From the NCBI GenBank assembly GCA_020199975.1, contig JAIVJP010000030.1, forward strand, positions 2,124 to 8,183: a stretch of 6,060 nt of DNA. The letters run 5' to 3'. Source of the stretch: Acidobacteriota bacterium. Its GTDB lineage: Bacteria > Acidobacteriota > Blastocatellia > Pyrinomonadales > Pyrinomonadaceae. Shown piece by piece: positions 6,047 through 6,060 of this stretch; position 1 is the first letter of the stretch, and each line of letters starts with the position of its first letter. A program made the translations under genes and the position numbers. The notes below the pieces were generated by a model. The model was given only the letters and a program-made list of their open reading frames with translations, was not told the DNA's origin and searched no databases.

Positions 6047-6060
6047 GGTCTGCTTACTGC
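6021..6060 (-). repeat. Tandem array of the same repeat family, opposite orientation, runs off the window
   Basis: On the plus strand the units are TCTGATTACTGC (6021-6032), CGTCTGCTTACTGC (6033-6046) and GGTCTGCTTACTGC (6047-6060). Read on the minus strand they give GCAGTAAGCAGAC plus one or two bases, a 14-base period. They match the GCAGGAAGCAGACG unit at the end of the left array with about one substitution. The array is cut by the window end, so its length is unknown. Confidence 0.82.

Overview
The window holds one strand-uniform (+) block of five exopolysaccharide (EPS) assembly and export genes, followed by an intergenic region built of short tandem repeats. Nothing was searched. Family names come from recognising motifs in the translated sequence. 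Base composition is moderately GC-rich by eye. The gene set, the wording of the protein motifs and the AGAAGGCAGG-type intergenic repeats suggest an acidobacterium or a similar soil Gram-negative. That assignment is an inference of moderate to low confidence. The Wza-type outer-membrane export protein does argue for a two-membrane cell.

Layout: (1) 2-1402, a chain-length determinant/BY-kinase adaptor (GumC/Wzz family), cut at its 5' end by the window edge. (2) 1452-2492, an ExeA-like AAA ATPase of the kind found in XrtA/PEP-CTERM EPS loci; its likely start is a GTG with a good Shine-Dalgarno sequence. (3) 2449-3528, a CpsD/CapB-type tyrosine autokinase that overlaps the ATPase by 44 bases. 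(4) 3525-4913, a polyprenyl-phosphate sugar-1-phosphate transferase that starts at a TTG overlapping the kinase stop by 4 bases. (5) 4942-5829, a Wza-like polysaccharide export protein with a signal peptide. The tight spacing and overlaps point to one operon. No promoter is visible, and it probably lies upstream of the window.

Working model: the transferase loads the first sugar phosphate on the lipid carrier at the inner membrane. The adaptor and kinase control chain length and export through cycles of tyrosine phosphorylation. The Wza-like protein carries polymer through the periplasm and outer membrane. The ATPase is a conserved companion whose exact role is not settled. Adaptor, ExeA-like ATPase, split kinase, this transferase subtype and Wza together match the EPS half of exosortase (XrtA/EpsH) loci, although no exosortase lies in this window.

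From 5828 to the end there is no credible gene. A plus-oriented array of 13-14 base units begins inside the stop codon of the export gene. After a spacer of about 92 bases, an array of the same unit family appears in the opposite orientation and runs off the window end. This inverted pair of arrays is the least explained structure here.
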